From: Phoenix dactylifera
Taxonomy: Eukaryota; Streptophyta; Magnoliopsida; Arecales; Arecaceae
Length of the DNA stretch: 64,000 bases
Direction: 5' to 3'
NCBI RefSeq assembly: GCF_009389715.1
Contig: NC_052404.1
Coordinates: forward strand, 1,046,738-1,110,737
Shown here one piece after another: positions 46,540-58,850 of the stretch. The notes under the pieces are model-generated. The model saw only the letters and a program-made list of their open reading frames with translations, was not told the DNA's origin and searched no databases. Made by a program: the position numbers and the translations under genes. How positions within the stretch are numbered: position 1 is the stretch's first letter; each line of letters begins with the position of its first letter.

Positions 46540-47260
46540 ATTGTTTAAGAAGCTTGGGTACATGGACCTGCTTGGGTGTTTGTTTAGTCCCATATCGGTT
46601 GTATACCGAAGAAATCTTAAGTATTTTTATAATGCCAAAAAACTCAAATAATAATTTTGGATTAGTCTTTTTGCATAAGATCCTAGATCGTTATAAATAG
46701 TATCGGAATAGATTCAGCCTAATTCCCTCTGTGGACTTTGGGACGTTGCAGCACAGATTTTGGAGTTGATCACTTGGCTGATCCTGGTGCTTGCGAATTT
46801 GATTGAATTGGATCTGGTCAACCAGGCATGCTTAAAATAGAGAGACTACGTGAGAACATGTAGGCATATCCTTAGTCCGACATTGATTATATGTTGATAC
46901 TTATACAAGGAATCCAAATAATTTCTAGCTAGCTTTTTACAGTGCAATCCTAGATTGATATAAAAAGTATTAGAATGTATCTAGTTCATAACCTAAGTTG
47001 AAAGGGACATTGAAGTGCATATTCTTTTGGGGCTAACCATAGGGTTGTCGGTTTGAAAATTTGATTAGATCATATTAAGAACTTTAGTCTCGTGATGATG
47101 CTGGGGCTTGGAAACAGAGAACATGTAAGGATTCGTGCAAGCATATGTTTAGTTTTATATCTATTGTGCATTGAGAATATCTTGAATATTTATATAGCAC
47201 TGAAAAATTAGATAATAATTTCTCTTTAGCTCTTTTTAGTGAGATGTCAAGCCTTGGCCT
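46540..47260. repeat. Three decayed TRIM/LTR-like copies
   Basis: Segments near 46565-46720, 46850-46985 and 47105-47240 share an order of words: a TTTAGTCCxATATCGGTT-like block, a CTTAAGTATTTxTATA-like block, AATAATTT, and GCTxxTTTT with GATCCTAGAT. The same order appears in the better-preserved copy at 63290. They look like ancient LTR copies of one family. This is pattern reading, not an alignment. Confidence 0.35.
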
Positions 47261-47808
47261 ATGCAATTAGGTCGGCGATGAACTTGGCCATTTGAAATTT
47301 ATGGTATTATTTGTTAGGATCAGGGTGACTGAGGTGATCGCCTAAGGCCCCAGTCCAAAAAAGACATACTGCAGAGAAAGCCTTAAAGACAAAACAGAGG
47401 AAAAAGCCCGCTTAGTGAGTTCACCTTAGGCTGGCCAACTGCAGAAAAGGCCTCAAAGATAAAACCGAAAGGAAAAAGATTTTGTTTAGTGAGTTCGCCT
47501 TAGGCCCTCAAATATATTAAGCTGATTAGGGTTGCTGTTTTAATCATCGGTGCAGGTTTTTTTAGACCAAAGCATACAATTCGTTTTTCAGACACGTTCT
47601 CACACCCGTGTCCAGTTTTGCCTGCAGTACACTGTACGTAATCCACCAAACCGACAATAGGACTCAGCGTAGTTAAGAAAAAAGGAAGGAAGTTGGCGTG
47701 ACAGCGATGGAGATCCGGCCTTCTTACCACCCCAGTCTCATCGTCCTCCCCCTCTTTCTACTCTTTTCTACTTTCTCTGACAAAAGACGAAGGAAGGAAC
47801 GCTGAAAA
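47241..47808. other. Region before the first exon-1 copy
   Basis: 47330-47500 has two degenerate copies of a GCCTTAAAGAxAAAACxGA and TAGTGAGTTCxCCTTAGGC block. 47650-47808 should contain the 5' UTR and promoter of the first exon copy. No clear TATA box. Confidence 0.35.
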
Positions 47809-47878
47809 ATGGGTCTTCGCCTCTCCGTCTTCTCCTTCTTCCTCCTCGCCTTCCTTCTTCATTTTGCCAGATCTGATG
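47809..47878 (+). pseudogene. GPI-protein exon 1, copy 1 (orphan)
   Basis: The 70-nt first exon encodes a signal peptide, MGLRLSVFSFFLLAFLLHFARSD, and ends in phase 1 at the donor G|GTAAGC. It is clearly homologous to exon-1 copies 2 and 3 but more diverged. No second coding exon lies between it and copy 2, so it is either an orphan left by loss of a tandem gene or an upstream alternative first exon spliced across 11 kb to 59150. The first seems more likely. Confidence 0.7.
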
Positions 47879-50700
47879 GTAAGCAATTCAATCCCCCCTC
47901 TCACACTCTAAATATACGCCTGCAATGTGGATCGTTTTTCGTATTTTGCTTGCGATGAATTTAGTTTGTTTTATACTGTTGATGTAATGGCATTGGCATA
48001 AGTTTTTGTCGGTATTTTTTTTCTCTTTTCTTTTGGTTTACAGCATAAGTTTGTCATTGATTGATCATACATTTGAGGTGAGATGGGAAATGAAAAGTTT
48101 TCCCCTTTCGGTGCACGCTAGATGTATGGTTCCTCAGATTTTTGCTTTTCTGCTCATTTTTTTCATGTAAGGAAAATGGATCTTGGATTTGAAAACTGTC
48201 ATTGGGAATGAAAAAGAAATGGAAGATCCCAGTTGGGAAGTTTATGAAAGATGAAATGGATATGCGACATTTTCTGATGATTTAATGATTGATATCCATG
48301 TCCATTTGAGATAAAATGGAATGATGTTTATCCATATTTGATGGAAAAGTTGGTTTCTTTTCTGCATTTCTGAATGTGTATTGGTTGTAAGTGAATGGTG
48401 ACTGCTGGGACTTATTAGTCCGATATTTTGTCTTCTTGCTTAAAATTCTTTGATTTATGATATTAGATGTCGACGGGACAAAGTTTTCTGTTGATGTAGT
48501 CGCTGCTCTACATGTGATCCTTAATGTCTTCTAATCTTAATTGTTTGCTATTTGATAATATCTTTCACTTTATGTGTTAGTAACTAATATTATAAATGCA
48601 CTGACCTTTCTCTAGGCATGTTTGATAGATATATAAACTTAGGGACTTTTTCTTCTCCTTCTCCATTAAGCAAAATATGGATGGTTCAATGCTATTAAAG
48701 TTTATTTTGAAGAAAATTTTTCTAAAACAATGGACGAAAAAACAGAGCATGGAAGATAGAAGGCTGCAAGGAGAAACATGAAGTCCAGCAGTGGGGCTAC
48801 TAATGGCGTGGATGATGGATGGCTCTTCCCATTAGCTGATTTTAGGCTCTCACTACTTTGGATGCTATGTCCACATCTTAATTCTCTAGAGACCGTCTGA
48901 CCTAGGTGCACATAATGTGGCAAAAATCCAGGTGCTACTAAACTCTTGAGTACAAAAGTTGTACTGGAGGGGATTCAGACCCTCTTCTTCCTTTACAAGG
49001 TGTGGGCCAAACATATATGGTTGCACCATGAAAAATAATGTAGCAGAATACTTGAAGAGGAAAATGGACAAAACTTTCAGGAAATGAAGACAGGTAGGTA
49101 AAAAGAAATAGCTAAATTTATGAACTCATCAAAAAATGCAATCACGTCCTTCAATCTAGATCTCCTGGAAAGCTTTAGATCAATACATATTTAAAAGTAA
49201 CAAAAGTAGAGAAGAACCTCCACCACCTCAGATTATTGAGACTCTACCTGATAGAATGTTAAGTCTACTTAGATCTACTGATCTCCAATTAAGAATTACA
49301 GGTTTTTTAAGTTATCATCGATGATGATAATATTTGATCCAAACTTACCCATCAAATAAAGAACAATAACAGGAGAAATAAAGTACAAGAAAAATAGGTT
49401 TGGTGTTTGAGATGGAACCTCCACTAGAGTTTAGAGATACACCACAGAAAACAAAGCATGTGTATGAAGCATGATGCCTCAGACTTTAATTTGGCACTTT
49501 GCCATTTGACTTGCAACATGAAAGGAGAAAGCATCTTCAAGACCAAACAAGAGAAAGAGGAACTTTCAAGATTGTATTTTGCAGTTGCACATTGAGAGAT
49601 AGATATGAGAATCTAAGCAAAAAATTTCAAGATTTACTAATATAACTACTCATGAACCAAAATCAAGAAATCAAGTCTTAGTTGTTCCTCTCATAGTAAA
49701 ACTTATATTAGCATATGGCTAGTCTACGTATCTTCTCTCACATTAAAATCTATTATTAACAATGTAATTTGATGCATTGTACAGTGAATATAGTCTTTTT
49801 AGTCCTTATCCAATCTCTCAATTTAAAATCCAAAGGATTTAGTTCCAAAATTTTTTCTCCTCAACCACAAAATCAACTCTTTCTTCTTCCTAGCAAAGTA
49901 AAATTTAGATAATAGGGATATATGGTCACTAGAAACCCCTTTTCTCATATTAAAATAAAATATATCCTTCGCAACAAAATATTGTACTGTTTTTGTAATC
50001 TTCATCCAATTCCTTGATTTAAAATCCAATCTTTCAAAGGATTCACTCAGTCTAGTTTCGGCTAGTCACTTACTATTAGGAAAATTCTGTCCTCTTCTAG
50101 TTAAAAGAAGTCAGAATTTCCTGAAATAGCCAGTGACTGGTAAGAATAATCATTGGAAATCCTAAAATCTTCTGAAGCTAGATCTTAACTTCTACATCAA
50201 CATTGCTTTCTATCGTATCACCTATTCCTCTTATATTGGAAGATACAGATCGATTAAAATTTTCCAAAAACGATAAAAGTTGGTTTGACAGGGCTTTTTT
50301 GGAGGCCTAAACAGCCTCAAAATGGGGTTATTTGAAGGCTGATAGGCCTGTTGGTGAGTCACCATGCCATAGATCTTGAGAAGTTACTCAATTTGAAGAA
50401 AGAGAAAAATAAACCATAAACAGACATCATATATCAAAGTTATGCTCCAGGGAAGTTTGTATGTGCGAATTGGCACAATTTTGTCTGGTAGAAGAAGGAT
50501 TGATTGATCATAAATTTGAGAGTTGGGATTGTAAAATCTTCCCCTTTTAATGCATGTTATATGTATGGTGCATTTTCCTTAGATTTTTCTATTCTGCTTG
50601 GCTTTTTGTTGGAAGTAACTGATATCCTTCTTTTCATGTATTTTGGGCTGGATATATAGATCATAGATTCTATTTTGCCAAACTAAGGAAAAATGGATCC
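47879..50700. other. Intron-like sequence and unassigned DNA after exon copy 1
   Basis: 47879-48660 matches, with divergence, the intron sequence after exon copies 2/3 (54789-55440) and segments at 50480-51570. 48660-50380 interrupts this colinearity, is AT-rich and shows no recognisable frame. 50480-50700 resumes the intron-like match, including TTTCATGTA and AAATGGATCC, which is the target of the next insertion. Confidence 0.5.
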
Positions 50701-51309
50701 TCTTAAAGTATGACAGGCTAGCAGAGCAACGGCTAGCTATTTCTCTCATTTAGTTCTTTCTTTCTTTTGCTTCTTTCTTTCTTTAGTCCTTAGTTGTAGC
50801 TATTGATTATTTCAAACTCTTGTATATATTGAACAAATCATACATTAATACAAACAGAAGGACAGAGCATCTTCCTCCAATCTTAGTTTTCTTCACATTT
50901 GTCATGGTATCAGAGCGATTTTTATTTTTTATTTCTATTTTTTTAGTGGCGTCATCTTCAAGTTCATCCTCGAGTTCTATCTCGAGTGCCTTTGCTTCCA
51001 TGCCCCATATGGCTGCTGATCATTCCAGCCCATATTTTCTCCATCATGGCGATAGCCCAGGCATCATGTTGGTCTCGCAGCCCCTTGATGGTGATAACTA
51101 CCCCACCTGGAGCCATTCCATGTATAGGGCATTAAGTGCCAAGCACAAAATAGAGTTCATTGATGGGTCTCTTCCCAAGCCAAGCTCGACCGATCCTCTG
51201 TATATGTCATGGGTTCGTTGCAATCACATGGTCCTCTCTTGGATCATCAATTCTATCTCCAAAGAACTAGGAGCTAGCCGTTGCTCTGCGAGCCTGTCAT
51301 ACTTTAAGA
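50701..51309 (+). mobile_element. Copia fragment with inverted U3 ends
   Basis: The 609-bp insert is flanked by the 5-bp duplication GATCC (50696-50700 and 51310-51314). Its left end is a short LTR (50701-50904) ending TTTGTCA, followed directly by the tRNA-iMet primer site (50905-50916) and the start of a Copia gag. Its right end, about 51271-51309, is the reverse complement of the first roughly 40 bp of the LTR. Both ends read TCTTAAAGTATGACAGGCT inward, with one mismatch further in. A standard LTR would start TG, so TC may be a variant. The paralogous intron copies lack this insert. Confidence 0.85.
50917..51272 (+). pseudogene. N-terminal fragment of a Copia gag
   Basis: The frame has a serine-rich start, then HHGDSPGIMLVSQPLDG and NYPTWSHSMYRALSAKHK. 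FIDGSLPKP and SWIINSISKELGAS follow. This is the typical N-terminal domain of plant Ty1/Copia gag (the segment before the UBN2-type domain). The frame is intact up to the fusion with inverted LTR sequence, after which it ends at 51323. Confidence 0.85.
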
Positions 51310-52533
51310 GATCCTGGACTTAAAAACTCTAATATAGTGAATGAAAAAGAAAAAGAAAATTCCCAGTTAGGAAATTTATGAAAAATCAAATGGCGACTTG
51401 ACCTTTTCTGATGATTAAATGAGTGTTATCCATGTCCGTTTGAGATAAATGGAATGATGCTGCTCCATATTTGATGGAGAAGTTGGTTTAATTTCTGCAT
51501 TTTTGAATGTGTATTGATTTATGATATTAGATATTTATGGGGCAGAGTTTTATATGGATGTAGTCTCATCTGTATACGGGATCCTTAATGTCTTTTGATC
51601 TCAATTTTGTGCTATTTAATAATATCATTTACTTTACAAGTCAATAACTAATAAATGCACTGATCTTTTTGATTGATTTTTCTATTTTCTCTTTTTAGGC
51701 ATGTTTTTTAAAGATATAGACTTGGGGGCTTGTTGGTTGCAGTATACCCCTGAAGAAGGGGTAGTTCATTCTTCAATCCCAACAAACAACTTTACTTTTT
51801 GGGATAATAAGATTAGCCTGGTCAATGCCACTTATCCCCTTATCCTAGGTTAAAATTATTGCTTTGATGGGACGGGCAGGGTTGAAATAATTTACCCAGC
51901 AAAAGTTAGAGACTTATTCCTTCTCTCTCTTACTTTTTCTCCACGTTCCCCCACCTCCTCAGTTATCCCTACCAATTTCCAATTAAACGACAATTTAATC
52001 TTAATCTAGGGCTAAAGGAATCTTGGAGGGATATGTAAGGTTACGGACAGCTATCTCTGGATTTTCTATACTGCAACCAGAAACAGGCTTAAGAACATAT
52101 TTACTGGATAGGGAACTATGATAGTAAATTACTCTCATCTGCACACATGTGATTGACCCAAGGACAATCAGCTGTCTATGCCTAGTAGTAGGCTAATTGT
52201 ATAGTAGGAAAATTATTGGTTAATTCGCCGTTTTAATTTGCATGAATTTTTTTAACTACGAATTTCGACCAAACTTGTAATCTCAATAACATTGTTGTCA
52301 TTAAAAAAACTGTGAAGTTTACTGAAGTTTGAACAAAAAAGAAACCTTTTTCCATATTATGGCCTTTTCAAGTATGAATTTAATTTGTCTCTTTAATTAC
52401 AAAATATTCCTGGATGCTTACCTTTGACCTAAGGAAAACTTATAGAAGGAGCTTTGGATCTCCTAGCTTGTTAGATTCTCATATTTTGGAACAATTTAAA
52501 ATAGATTACTACATCAAGATTATGGATTTTTCA
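51310..52533. repeat. Intron paralogue (source-like copy of 20291-21238)
   Basis: 51315-51570 continues the intron-like match to 48180-48500 and 55130-55400. 51570-52533 is the close relative of 20291-21238. It contains TTTTTAGGCATGTTTTTTAAAGATA and a CCCTTATCCTAGGTTAAA block. No frame is open across it. Confidence 0.75.
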
Positions 52534-53129
52534 CATGCAATGTGCGTGCAAAAAAAATCGTTTAGGATAATAAAATAGGAGTCACATGTTGATATTATAT
52601 GGTCTGATATCTTTTGACAGATTGGTATACACCAGCTGAGATATAGAGGGCTGAGATTTCAAGTATGTCATATTAATGGTGCCTTATTTGGATGCAAATC
52701 AGTCTCTCGGTGAAACTAGACCCTTGTTTGCTTTGTCTGATGAACATCTATTTGAAAGCCTGTCATGAGTCAGAGCCAATCCAGCAATGACTACAGTAAC
52801 AAGTTCAGTAGAGATGAAGATTCAGATTTGAGAAATATCCAGAAATTTTGCCAAACATTCTGAAAGAATTTGAATGGCAAATGAGTGAGAACAAAATGAT
52901 AAAAGCAAAGAACTTAAGCTTTCCAAGATATTTACATATTTATTTGCATAAAAAGTAAATATGGGAGAGACAAGAATGGTAAGCAATAGCAAAAACATCA
53001 CCAGCAACAATATATAGTATCATTAGTTTGTGAGACATAAAGCTTCCATAGGCTAGTTGTCGACAAATCATGACTAAACTATAAAATTTGCATGTAATTC
53101 AAGAGTAATTGAATAGTTCTGACTTCTGG
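52534..53129. other. Intergenic DNA upstream of the duplicated promoter
   Basis: I see no coding pattern or repeat boundary. Confidence 0.35.
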
Positions 53130-53739
53130 GTTTGTTCATTTATGAGAATATTTTATTGAATGATCCAGCTAAAAAAATCAAAAACATATATTTTGTTAAA
53201 TTTTATAATTTGTAACATATTGTTATCATGGCAATGACAACCAAGAGGTAGCTGCTGAGAGTCCCTGCCTTGGAGGACATCTTATCCAAGTGCGTATCCA
53301 TCAGACTCTTAAAAAAAAAAAAAAAGAAAGACATGAATCAAGCTTCAGACTTATAGTAAGCGTTACAAATCGTACCTTTTGGAGATATTATGGCATGGGG
53401 CTCCTTTGCAGTGTCGCTTTGCTGGAAGGAAGGTGAGTAAAAGAAGGGTAGTTTACTACTGCCCTTTCTTCTTTGTTAGGAAAAAGGGTTATGCTTTGGT
53501 GCCCTTGCTGAGTAAGTAGCAACAGAGAAGAGACACAGAGCAACGACCTAGTCCTTCCACTCAGTGTGGTTGATTAAAAAACAAAAAGCTAAAAGGAAAG
53601 AGACAAATAAAGTAAGGAACAGAATAAAAGAAAAGAAGTGGGTGTGAAAGAAGTGAAGATCCATCCTTTCCCACCCTTCTCATTTTCCTCCTCCTTCATC
53701 TCCTTTCTATTTTCTCAAGAAAAGGAAGCATAGTCAGAA

Positions 53740-53809
53740 ATGAGTCTCCGTCTCTCCATTTTCTCCTTCTTCCTCCTCATGTTCCTTCTTCATTTTGCCA
53801 GATCTGATG
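53740..53809 (+). CDS. GPI-protein exon 1, copy 2 (alternative first exon)
   Basis: The 70-nt exon encodes the signal peptide MSLRLSIFSFFLLMFLLHFARSD and ends in phase 1 at donor G|GTAATT. Phase and sequence are compatible with splicing to 59150. It differs from copy 3 by one residue (M for V at position 14). Either copy, or both, may be transcribed. If this one is used, copy 3 becomes intronic. Confidence 0.6.
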
Positions 53810-54718
53810 GTAATTCGATCCCCCCTTATTCTCTCTGAGTATATGCCTGGGAAGTAAGTTAAAGACTGTGGATTGTTTCATGTACTTGGTTAGCTATGGA
53901 TTTAAATTTTTTTATAATGTCAAGGTAATGGCATGAGCATAACTTTGTTTGATGGGAGAAACATTGATTAATCATAGGTTTATTGAATGATCCAGCTAAA
54001 AAAATCAAAAACATATATTTTGTTAAATTTTATAATTTGTAACATATTGTTATCCTGGCAATGACAACCAAGAGGTAGCTGCTGAGAGTCCCTGCCTTGG
54101 AGGACATCTTATCGTTTGTTCATTTATGAGAATATTTTATTGAATGATCCAGCTAAAAAAATCAAAAACATATATTTTGTTAAATTTTATAATTTGTAAC
54201 ATATTGTTATCATGGCAATGACAACCAAGAGGTAGCTGCTGAGAGTCCCTGCCTTGGAGGACATCTTATCCAAGTGCATATCCATCAGACTCTTAAAAAA
54301 AAAAAAAGAAAGACATGAATCAAGCTTCAGACTTATAGTAAGCGTTACAAATCGTACCTTTTGGAGATATTATGGCATGGGGCTCCTTTGCAGTGTCGCT
54401 TTGCTGGAAGGAAGGTGAGTAAAAGAAGGGTAGTTTACTACTGCCCTTTCTTCTTTGTTAGGAAAAAGGGTTATGCTTTGGTGCCCTTGCTGAGTAAGTA
54501 GCAACAGAGAAGAGACACAGAGCACCGACCTAGTCCTTCCACTCAGTGTGGTTGATTAAAAAACAAAAAGCTAAAAGGAAAGAGACAAATAAAGTAAGGA
54601 ATAGAATAAAAGAAAAGAAGTGGGTGTGAAAGAAGTGAAGATCCATCCTTTCCCACCCTTCTCATTTTCCTCCTTCATCTCCTTTCTATTTTCTCAAGAA
54701 AAGGAAGCATAGTCAGAA

Positions 54719-54788
54719 ATGAGTCTCCGTCTCTCCATTTTCTCCTTCTTCCTCCTCGTGTTCCTTCTTCATTTTGCCAGATCTGATG
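54719..54788 (+). CDS. GPI-anchored protein gene, exon 1 (copy 3, nearest to exon 2)
   Basis: The 70-nt exon encodes MSLRLSIFSFFLLVFLLHFARSD, a signal peptide with a Leu/Phe-rich core. Donor G|GTAATT in phase 1 joins the acceptor TTTGCAG| at 59149, completing an aspartate codon and continuing with TSSELLKGINSYRASLN. The intron would be about 4.36 kb, long for this family, and it carries transposon insertions. The start codon is the first ATG after an AG-rich leader (AAGGAAGCATAGTCAGAA). I prefer this copy because it is closest to exon 2. Confidence 0.75.
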
Positions 54789-57700
54789 GTAATTCGATCC
54801 CCCCTTATTCTCTCTGAGTATATGCCTGGGAAGTAAGTTAAAGACTGTGGATTGTTTCATGTACTTGGTTAGCTATGGATTTAAATTTTTTTATAATGTC
54901 AAGGTAATGGCATGAGCATAACTTTGTTTGATGGGAGAAACATTGATTAATCATAGGTTTGAGAGAGATGAAAAATGTAATATCTCCCCCTTTCATTGCA
55001 GGCTAGATGAATGGACATTTCCTTAGATTTTGTTTTTCTGCTCATTCTGTTTGAAGTGACGGATATGCCCTTTTTCATGTATTCAGCTGGATCATGGATC
55101 CATTGCAAAATAACAAAGATGTGTCCTAGATTTAAAAATTCTAATATTGGGAAGGAAAAAGAGAAAAGGAAATCCTAATTTGGAAATATATGGAAGATGG
55201 AAATAAATATTTGACTTTTATGTCTAGTTGATGCTTGATGTTTATGACTGGATGATCGATGTCCATGTTGAATCAGATAAATAAAATGATGCCTTCAGAT
55301 ATTTGATGGAAATCTTGCTTTCTTTTCTGCAATTGTTGATGTGTTTTGGCTTGTGAGTGATTGGTGACTATTAGGACTCGGGACTAAATGTTCCCTTGCT
55401 TATATTTCTTTAACTTGTGAGTAAGACATTGATATGCACAAAATTTATGTTTGTAAAATCAAGAAAACTACATCATAAATTTATGCTATAACTTTCTCTG
55501 AATATAAAGCCACAATAATAATCCCCAACCCAGGTGTAGTACTTGGCAAACTCTTTCGAGCTAATTACATTATTAGAGACCCTTGACCAAGCCAAACTAA
55601 CATTACAACATTGCTAACTCTCTGCCATCATAATATTCTAACCAATTGAAGGCATGAAATCAGTTTCAAAGTTTGGGGATACAAGCCTCAAGTGCATGTC
55701 TTTAGCCCAAGATGTGCCTTGGCAGCTGATTCAGTAGGTCCAACAAATTAACCAGATCTTCGAATAGTACCTTATCTGCACCGGTGCATTAAACGAAAAC
55801 TTAAATTTCAGGTGAAAACATGAGAACATTATCAGCTCAATAATCAATAAAAATCAAGATCAATTTAAGGTCTCAAATGTCCCATTTTTATTTGGAAATC
55901 CCCTACAGAAAAATGACTGATGGCCGTAATGGAAAAACCTGTCTTTAGTTCTATTGCATGCCTAGTCCTGGAAAACAATAGTCTTAGTGATGTATCTCCA
56001 CATTATGTTGACTCTGTTTGTCTTTGGCTTTTTGTAGTTTCATAACTTATAAGATGGTTTTAGGTGCAGTTTGATATTGATCCTTTACAGGTTTGAAAGA
56101 ACTTAGTTTGTGCTCCATGATGTAAGCATGACTTTGGTCTATCCCTTGTATATGGGCTGGATCTCCCTTTTGTTCCTGGTATCAACTCTTTGCTTCAGTG
56201 ACAACATGAACCTTCATCCATCTTCTTTCATAACTTGGATTCTCTTATCACCATGATTTGTATGTATACCATATTCTTGAAAATACAAGCCTTGAGAAAG
56301 CTTTTCAATGGTAGTGCTTATGTATTACCTTTTGTCTATAAGATTTCATTCATTCTATAAGAATTTAGATGCATCTCACAAGATAAATTTACCTTTTCAG
56401 TTGTTCTAGTTGGTTTCAAGTGCCAGCTCATGCTGGTCCATCATAGCAGGCATGCACTGGTGCCTGGTACAAGTCCCAAAGAACATGTTAAATCTTTTCT
56501 TTAATATTTTTAATTAATAAAATGTCTCTCTGATTTTTTTTGTTTCAGCATGGAATGTCCCATTCATATTGAAAATTAATGGAAAGGATGCCATGTTTTC
56601 TTTGATCTGTAATTAGTTGTGATATAGATGAAGGCATGCTCATTAGATTTTGATGAAAGTGGACAAAAGGGAGAGTCTATTTTGTTTTCATGTCGCTGCA
56701 TGTTGTTGAGCTTAAGGATAAATTCTTTAAGAAATTTTTTAGGTCGGAATACTACATGCAATGTTGACCGACCAGCACCAAGACTGTACAGTTGGTCATT
56801 AGTATGGTACATACAAGTTCAGTATTGTTCCGACATACAGTACACCATGGCATACCAGTTAGTTGATTGGTGTGCCAATTTTTTAATTTTTCTTTGTTTC
56901 TATTTTTTTTGTTTTCTCAATTTTTTGTTTCCGCTTATAATTTTCATAATTATTATTGTCTAATTTGTAATTTTATCATTGGTTTGACTTCATTTTTACC
57001 ATGAAATGGACTTGAAGCAGACTAGTTAATATATTTATAAGTAAATATACATACAATACAATAAATGGAGTACTTTAATGTATTTAAAGTACAAAATATG
57101 TACCGATATCTAAAATATTGTCGAACGTCAATGTCCCTTGTGGATGTCGGGATCGTATTCATAGTCTGGACCTAGCACCGCAGACCAAGACTCCTAGAGC
57201 ATTGCGGTCCTCTCTCTATATCCTCTCATAATTTGTTTCTCCTAGATAGCTAACCTGAGAGGAGTAATTTGTGCATCCTGGATAGGTACCCTAAAAGGAG
57301 TTTTTTGTCTGCCATTGGGCTGGCCATCCGAATATCCTGACAGTAAAATCCGACCCATAAAATGCTTGAGGCTTGAAGACCCACTCATATACAATTCCTC
57401 AGATGAACCATATCTATGCGAGTCATAGCCTTCCTACGTGGAATAGGATCTAATGTATGATTCGGATCTGGATACGTCCAGAAACCTTATTCTAGATGCC
57501 AAGTCATTTGCATCAATAGTGTCGTGTCCTAAATGACCTCGAAGGATCCGTCTTCTATATGTAATGGTATTCTCATGGGTTCTACTAGATCATGCACCAT
57601 GGTCTCTATACTGTGTTGCATGAGTGAACTAGGACTCATTGGTTAATTGAAGATCACCCTGAGGTTGAGTCATAAACTATCGTGTCATCTTGGCCACCAG

Positions 57701-57930
57701 ATGCATTATCGCTTGAGCTACTATTGTGGGATGATCTGATCTCAGAATTTGAGTGAATAGACCTCGACTCTCTCCGACGGATGTGCAGCTAACTTTTCTT
57801 TACCTTTCTTGTTGGCCGGAGTAAAATGGCATTATGATTATTATAACTTTAAAGTACAAAATGATAGAGAGAAAGGATGGGGGAAGGTTGGGGAGTGTGG
57901 GGATGCAAAGAGAAAAGGAGGTGATTTGGG

Positions 57931-58213
57931 TCAAGGATCGCCAAATCGGTCGGCCACCGGACCGGTTCGGTACTGGTTTGGACGAAACCGAACTAGTACT
58001 ATTGGTTTGGCCTGGTTCACGCAGCCAAAAGTCCAAAAAAATTTGGAACCGGTGCGAACTGACCGGTTCCCACTGGTTCCAAGCCGGTACTGTTCGGTAT
58101 GGGCCGGTTCAAGACCGGTACGGACTGATAAGGGCCGGTACCATTTTTTAACGCCGAACCGGATCAGTTCGGTACTGGCTGAACCGGCCGGTATGGGCTG
58201 GTTCAGCATTTCT
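57931..58213. mobile_element. Possible Mutator-like MITE
   Basis: The 283-bp GC-rich insert is full of CCGGTTCGG and GGGCCGGT words and is flanked by the 9-bp repeat TGATTTGGG (57922-57930 and 58214-58222), the duplication size typical of MULEs. Its ends are only weakly inverted (AAGGATCGCCAAATCGG against AGAAATGCTGAACCAGC); most mismatches are transitions. Confidence 0.5.
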
Positions 58214-58612
58214 TGATTTGGGTTGGGGGAGGGCGGCAACATGGGCTAGCACTTGGGAGAGTGAAGGAGGAAGTGATGCTGGGGCATCATGGGGAGGAGG
58301 GGGAAGAGAAGTGGGCTGGTGGGAGTTGTATGTTCAGGATTATGAGAAGTATTAGACAAGGTTGTCAGGGGTTCAGAGAGGGAGGAAGAGGTGGGTGAAG
58401 TGTCTGGAGCAAAGATGAGCATCAGGAAGATCATTATCTCCTCTTTTTATGTTTTCTCCTCTTTTATTTTCTTGATGGAAGGAGCACTTTATGGAAGTTC
58501 CGTGGAACTATTACTTTTACAGCTTTGACCTGCATCTTAAAGCCACACCTGAAATTTGATGACTAAAAACTGAGAAGTATTTGTCTGCAAAATTTCTATT
58601 GCAACCCATCCT

Positions 58613-58850
58613 TACTATATGTATGTATATACATATGCATTTTTGTATGTTATATATAGAGAGATATATACATATGTACGAACATATATGCATACATGTA
58701 TATGCATGCATGTACATGTGCTTGCATGTATATATACATACATACACACACACACACACATATGTATATATGTACATACATATGTATCTTTGTGTGTGTT
58801 TCTACTATGCTTGTAGTATACTCATGCATATACACAAACATGCACTTTAG
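58613..58850. repeat. Compound microsatellite (ATGT/ATAC and CA)
   Basis: Irregular TATGTATATACATATG-type repeats include a (CA)n run near 58743-58759. The frames through it on both strands are repeat artefacts. Confidence 0.9.

Larger units (their letters stand above)
53130..54956 (+). repeat. Duplicated promoter plus exon 1 of the GPI-protein gene
   Basis: 53130-53980 and 54114-54956 are nearly identical, 984 bp apart. Between them, 53979-54113 is a third, partial copy of 53153-53287. Each full unit carries an upstream region of about 600 bp, exon 1 and the first roughly 150 bp of intron. Differences are few (for example an A/G change in exon 1, ATGTTCC to GTGTTCC, and a TCC indel in the leader), so the duplication is recent. 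Confidence 0.9.
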
